The notes under the pieces: generated by a model
What the model saw: the letters and a program-made list of their open reading frames with translations, nothing else
Databases searched by the model: none
What the model was told of the DNA's origin: nothing
Assembly (NCBI GenBank): GCA_964544765.1
Contig: CAZJDM010000026.1
Location: 1-35,425, forward strand
Direction: 5' to 3'
Source: CAZJDM01 sp964544765
Lineage (GTDB): Bacteria; Bdellovibrionota_B; Oligoflexia; CAYFLR01
DNA: 35,425 bases
Shown here: positions 33,630-35,425 of the stretch, one piece after another
Position numbering within the stretch: position 1 is the stretch's first letter
How the letters are laid out: every line of letters begins with the position of its first letter
Translations under genes and position numbers: made by a program

Positions 33630-34436
33630 ATGAAAAATAAATTGCTAGTAATAATAATTCTAAGCTGTATCTCACAGGTGGTTCTTGCTTATACTCCCGA
33701 GGAACTTGATCTATTAAAGACTACTCATACTCGCACTACATCTTATATCAGTGATACTAGTCTCAATATAGATTTTTTCCTAAATACTTCGCATTTAAGT
33801 CCAATAAGCCGACCTATTATAGTTCAATACGTAACCCCTCAAAAATCACTTATTGGGGTATCCGTTTATAGTTGGTTGCTTGGGCCTAATATAACTTTTG
33901 CTCAACAAGTATTACAAAGTGAGGCTCATGCCTTAAAAATTTCTACCCGAGCTATGAGTTTTTGGCCAAGTTATGATCATCTGGGTGTTAATTATGGTTT
34001 TGGAGTTGAATCAAGTTATTCATATATGCTGAAGCGTTCATTCCTAGTAGGAGCAGCGTTAGGAAGTGATTATACTAACCACGATTCAGGATTTAGTATT
34101 AAACGAGATATTCATGGTTATTTAGAACTTGAGATGGCTATGCATCTTTCAGAGGATAGCTCTATGGTTCTGGGTTTTAATTATGCCAAGAAATATAAAT
34201 CGAGCGATTTAGTGTTCTATAAAGAGAAGGATGATACGGTTGGTACAGAGTTAGAATCAGAATCTTCCAAGGAAGCTAATAATAGATGGATAGAATCCAA
34301 CTATGGACTCTATCAATGGGGAGCGGGTTTAAGTCTTTTATTTTTTCGTGTATGGTCGGTCGATATACTGAAATTTGGATTTAATTATTTATTCAAGGAT
34401 CAAGAATCGTCAGTATTATTGGGGATTGATTTTTAA
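33630..34436 (+). CDS. Exported beta-barrel-like outer membrane protein
   Basis: A 268-aa protein not assigned to a family. The signal peptide is MKNKLLVIIILSCISQVVLA. The mature part shows alternating hydrophobic strands with aromatic residues (YGFGVESSYSYML, FLVGAALGSDY, YGLYQWGAGLSLLFF) and a terminal Phe (VLLGIDF), the usual ending of BAM-assembled outer-membrane barrels. AGGA lies before the ATG. The next gene starts 12 nt later and is similar in type, so the pair forms an operon. A role in transport or adhesion cannot be told. Confidence 0.75.
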   Translation: MKNKLLVIIILSCISQVVLAYTPEELDLLKTTHTRTTSYISDTSLNIDFFLNTSHLSPISRPIIVQYVTPQKSLIGVSVYSWLLGPNITFAQQVLQSEAHALKISTRAMSFWPSYDHLGVNYGFGVESSYSYMLKRSFLVGAALGSDYTNHDSGFSIKRDIHGYLELEMAMHLSEDSSMVLGFNYAKKYKSSDLVFYKEKDDTVGTELESESSKEANNRWIESNYGLYQWGAGLSLLFFRVWSVDILKFGFNYLFKDQESSVLLGIDF

Positions 34437-34448
34437 AGGTGATTTGTT

Positions 34449-35096
34449 TTGAAGATTATATTGTTTAATATGTTCAATATGTTTAATAAAGTTAAAATAT
34501 TTTTACTTATTATATCTATTTGTAGTGTGTCGTCTCATCTTTTAGCTAACGACAGTCAGGTAAATATAAGGTTGCATCCGTTGAATATGGCTATAGGTGA
34601 ATTTAGTGGGGATATTGGGTATTTTTTAACTCCTAATATTTTAGTAGGATTGACCGGAGCCTATGGTGATACAAAAATAATGGGTGTAAATTTACTAGAC
34701 ATGGATAGTAAAGGTTATGAGATGGGAATACTAGGATCATATTTGAACCAAGGTGACAAGCCTATTTGGTCCTGGTATCTAGCATCGAAGTTATTGATTT
34801 CATCATATACGTCTTATATAGTCACAAATAGTATGGATACAACTAACATAGAGTCAAACAAAAAGCCTACGGAGAAGTTGAAAATTAATAATAAGCTGTT
34901 AATGTGGAACTTAATTGGTGGTATTAGATATAAATGGACCAATGGATTCACTTTACATCTTGGTTTAGGAACAAAATGGTTCTATATTCTACAAAGATCT
35001 CTTAATAATGAGGAACTTTCAACAACCAATTTAGACAAAAAATGGAATTATTATCCTGTCTTTGATGTGGGTTTAGGTTGGCTATTTGGTCTGTAG
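34449..35096 (+). CDS. Second exported beta-barrel-like protein
   Basis: A 215-aa protein. The start is TTG, with AAGGTG 6-7 nt upstream overlapping the previous stop. ATG codons at residues 8 and 11 are alternatives but lack a ribosome site. The signal runs to about residue 34 (IFLLIISICSVSSHLLA). Strand-like repeats with Gly and aromatic residues follow (IGYFLTPNILVGLTGAYG, LIGGIRYKW, LHLGLGTKWFYI), and the protein ends FDVGLGWLFGL. It looks like a small outer-membrane barrel of the eight-strand type. It is translationally close to the preceding gene, and the two may be diverged copies or partners. Confidence 0.72.
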   Translation: MKIILFNMFNMFNKVKIFLLIISICSVSSHLLANDSQVNIRLHPLNMAIGEFSGDIGYFLTPNILVGLTGAYGDTKIMGVNLLDMDSKGYEMGILGSYLNQGDKPIWSWYLASKLLISSYTSYIVTNSMDTTNIESNKKPTEKLKINNKLLMWNLIGGIRYKWTNGFTLHLGLGTKWFYILQRSLNNEELSTTNLDKKWNYYPVFDVGLGWLFGL

Positions 35097-35425
35097 ACAA
35101 ATGTCCTCAACTATAGACAATACCTACCAAACTATAGATAACTGCACCATCCTTGTTTTTCTTCCATTCGGCCTTTAAAATAATATGTATTTGACTTTAA
35201 AAGAAAGATCTCCACTACACAAAGCTAATAATATCTGTCCTCAAATTAATACAATCTAAAGGCAAAATGATCCTAGAGTAAAAAAGGAAGAATCAGACAA
35301 GATGGTAGCAATGATTTAGAAAACTCTTCAGCTCAAATTATCGAAGGGTCCGCGGATTTATTGTAGAAAATTTTGGCTCTTCCGGATCTAATGTGGTCGA
35401 ATTTTGATAAATTACCTGATTTTCA
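35097..35425. other. Gap at the window end; possible gene end on the minus strand
   Basis: No convincing plus-strand gene. AACTATAGA(C/T)AA occurs twice (about 35108 and 35132), probably by chance. On the minus strand, a frame open from the window edge to a TAA at 35338-35340 encodes EPKFSTINPRTLR at its end. It may be the 3' end of a gene starting beyond the window. No hairpin terminator was found after the barrel genes. Confidence 0.3.

Overview
The window is about 35 kb of low-GC DNA from a Gram-negative bacterium. It encodes many lipoproteins and secreted proteins with Sec signals, two proteins that look like outer-membrane barrels, periplasmic cell-wall enzymes, and a TIGR02147-type regulator, a family common in Bdellovibrionota and Fibrobacterota. 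A predatory or related Bdellovibrionota lineage is the best guess. This rests on family content and style, since there is no rRNA or marker gene here. No tRNA, rRNA, CRISPR array, transposase or prophage was seen.

Layout. (1) 1-5269, minus strand: a peptide ABC transporter operon in the order oppD-oppF-substrate-binding protein-oppB-oppC. The oppC reading frame ends inside a GC-rich palindromic repeat at the window edge. (2) 5359-6481, minus: a DsbA-like lipoprotein and a small secreted protein, separated by a perfect 7-bp tandem repeat. (3) 6800-13227, plus: a 1021-aa beta-propeller lipoprotein behind a near-consensus promoter, then a TIGR02147 regulator followed closely by a 794-aa exported protein. 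(4) 13434-15056: a GlpD-like glycerol-3-phosphate dehydrogenase. (5) 15241-20380, plus: four envelope genes, namely a membrane protein, a lytic transglycosylase lipoprotein, a lipoprotein with a peptidoglycan-binding domain and a degenerate M23 domain, and a membrane-anchored protein. The third has a highly structured 5' leader. (6) 20408-22649: a DHH phosphoesterase, a divergent metallo-beta-lactamase-fold hydrolase and a two-motif CDGSH iron-sulfur protein. (7) 22735-28217, minus: an ABC-F ATPase, a stand-alone cyclic-nucleotide-binding protein, a two-TM K+ channel with an RCK domain, and a 590-aa lipoprotein.

(8) 28335-33463 is strikingly eroded. It holds a frameshifted repeat protein, a signal peptide followed at once by a stop, a 641-aa PEPCK/HPr-kinase-like protein that stops just after its P-loop, a frameshifted fragment resembling sigma factor region 1.1, a histidine-kinase fragment without a catalytic domain, and remains of a 2H-phosphoesterase-like gene and a metalloprotease-like gene. 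An apparently intact SWIB-domain gene sits among them. (9) 33630-35096: two tandem exported barrel-like proteins.

The most interesting points are the truncated or permuted kinase-like protein at 29477-31402, the structured leader at 17336-17442 with two competing pairing arms, the K+ channel whose first helix is only reachable from an ATT start, the split channel/cyclic-nucleotide sensor pair, and the link between short repeats and broken gene ends.
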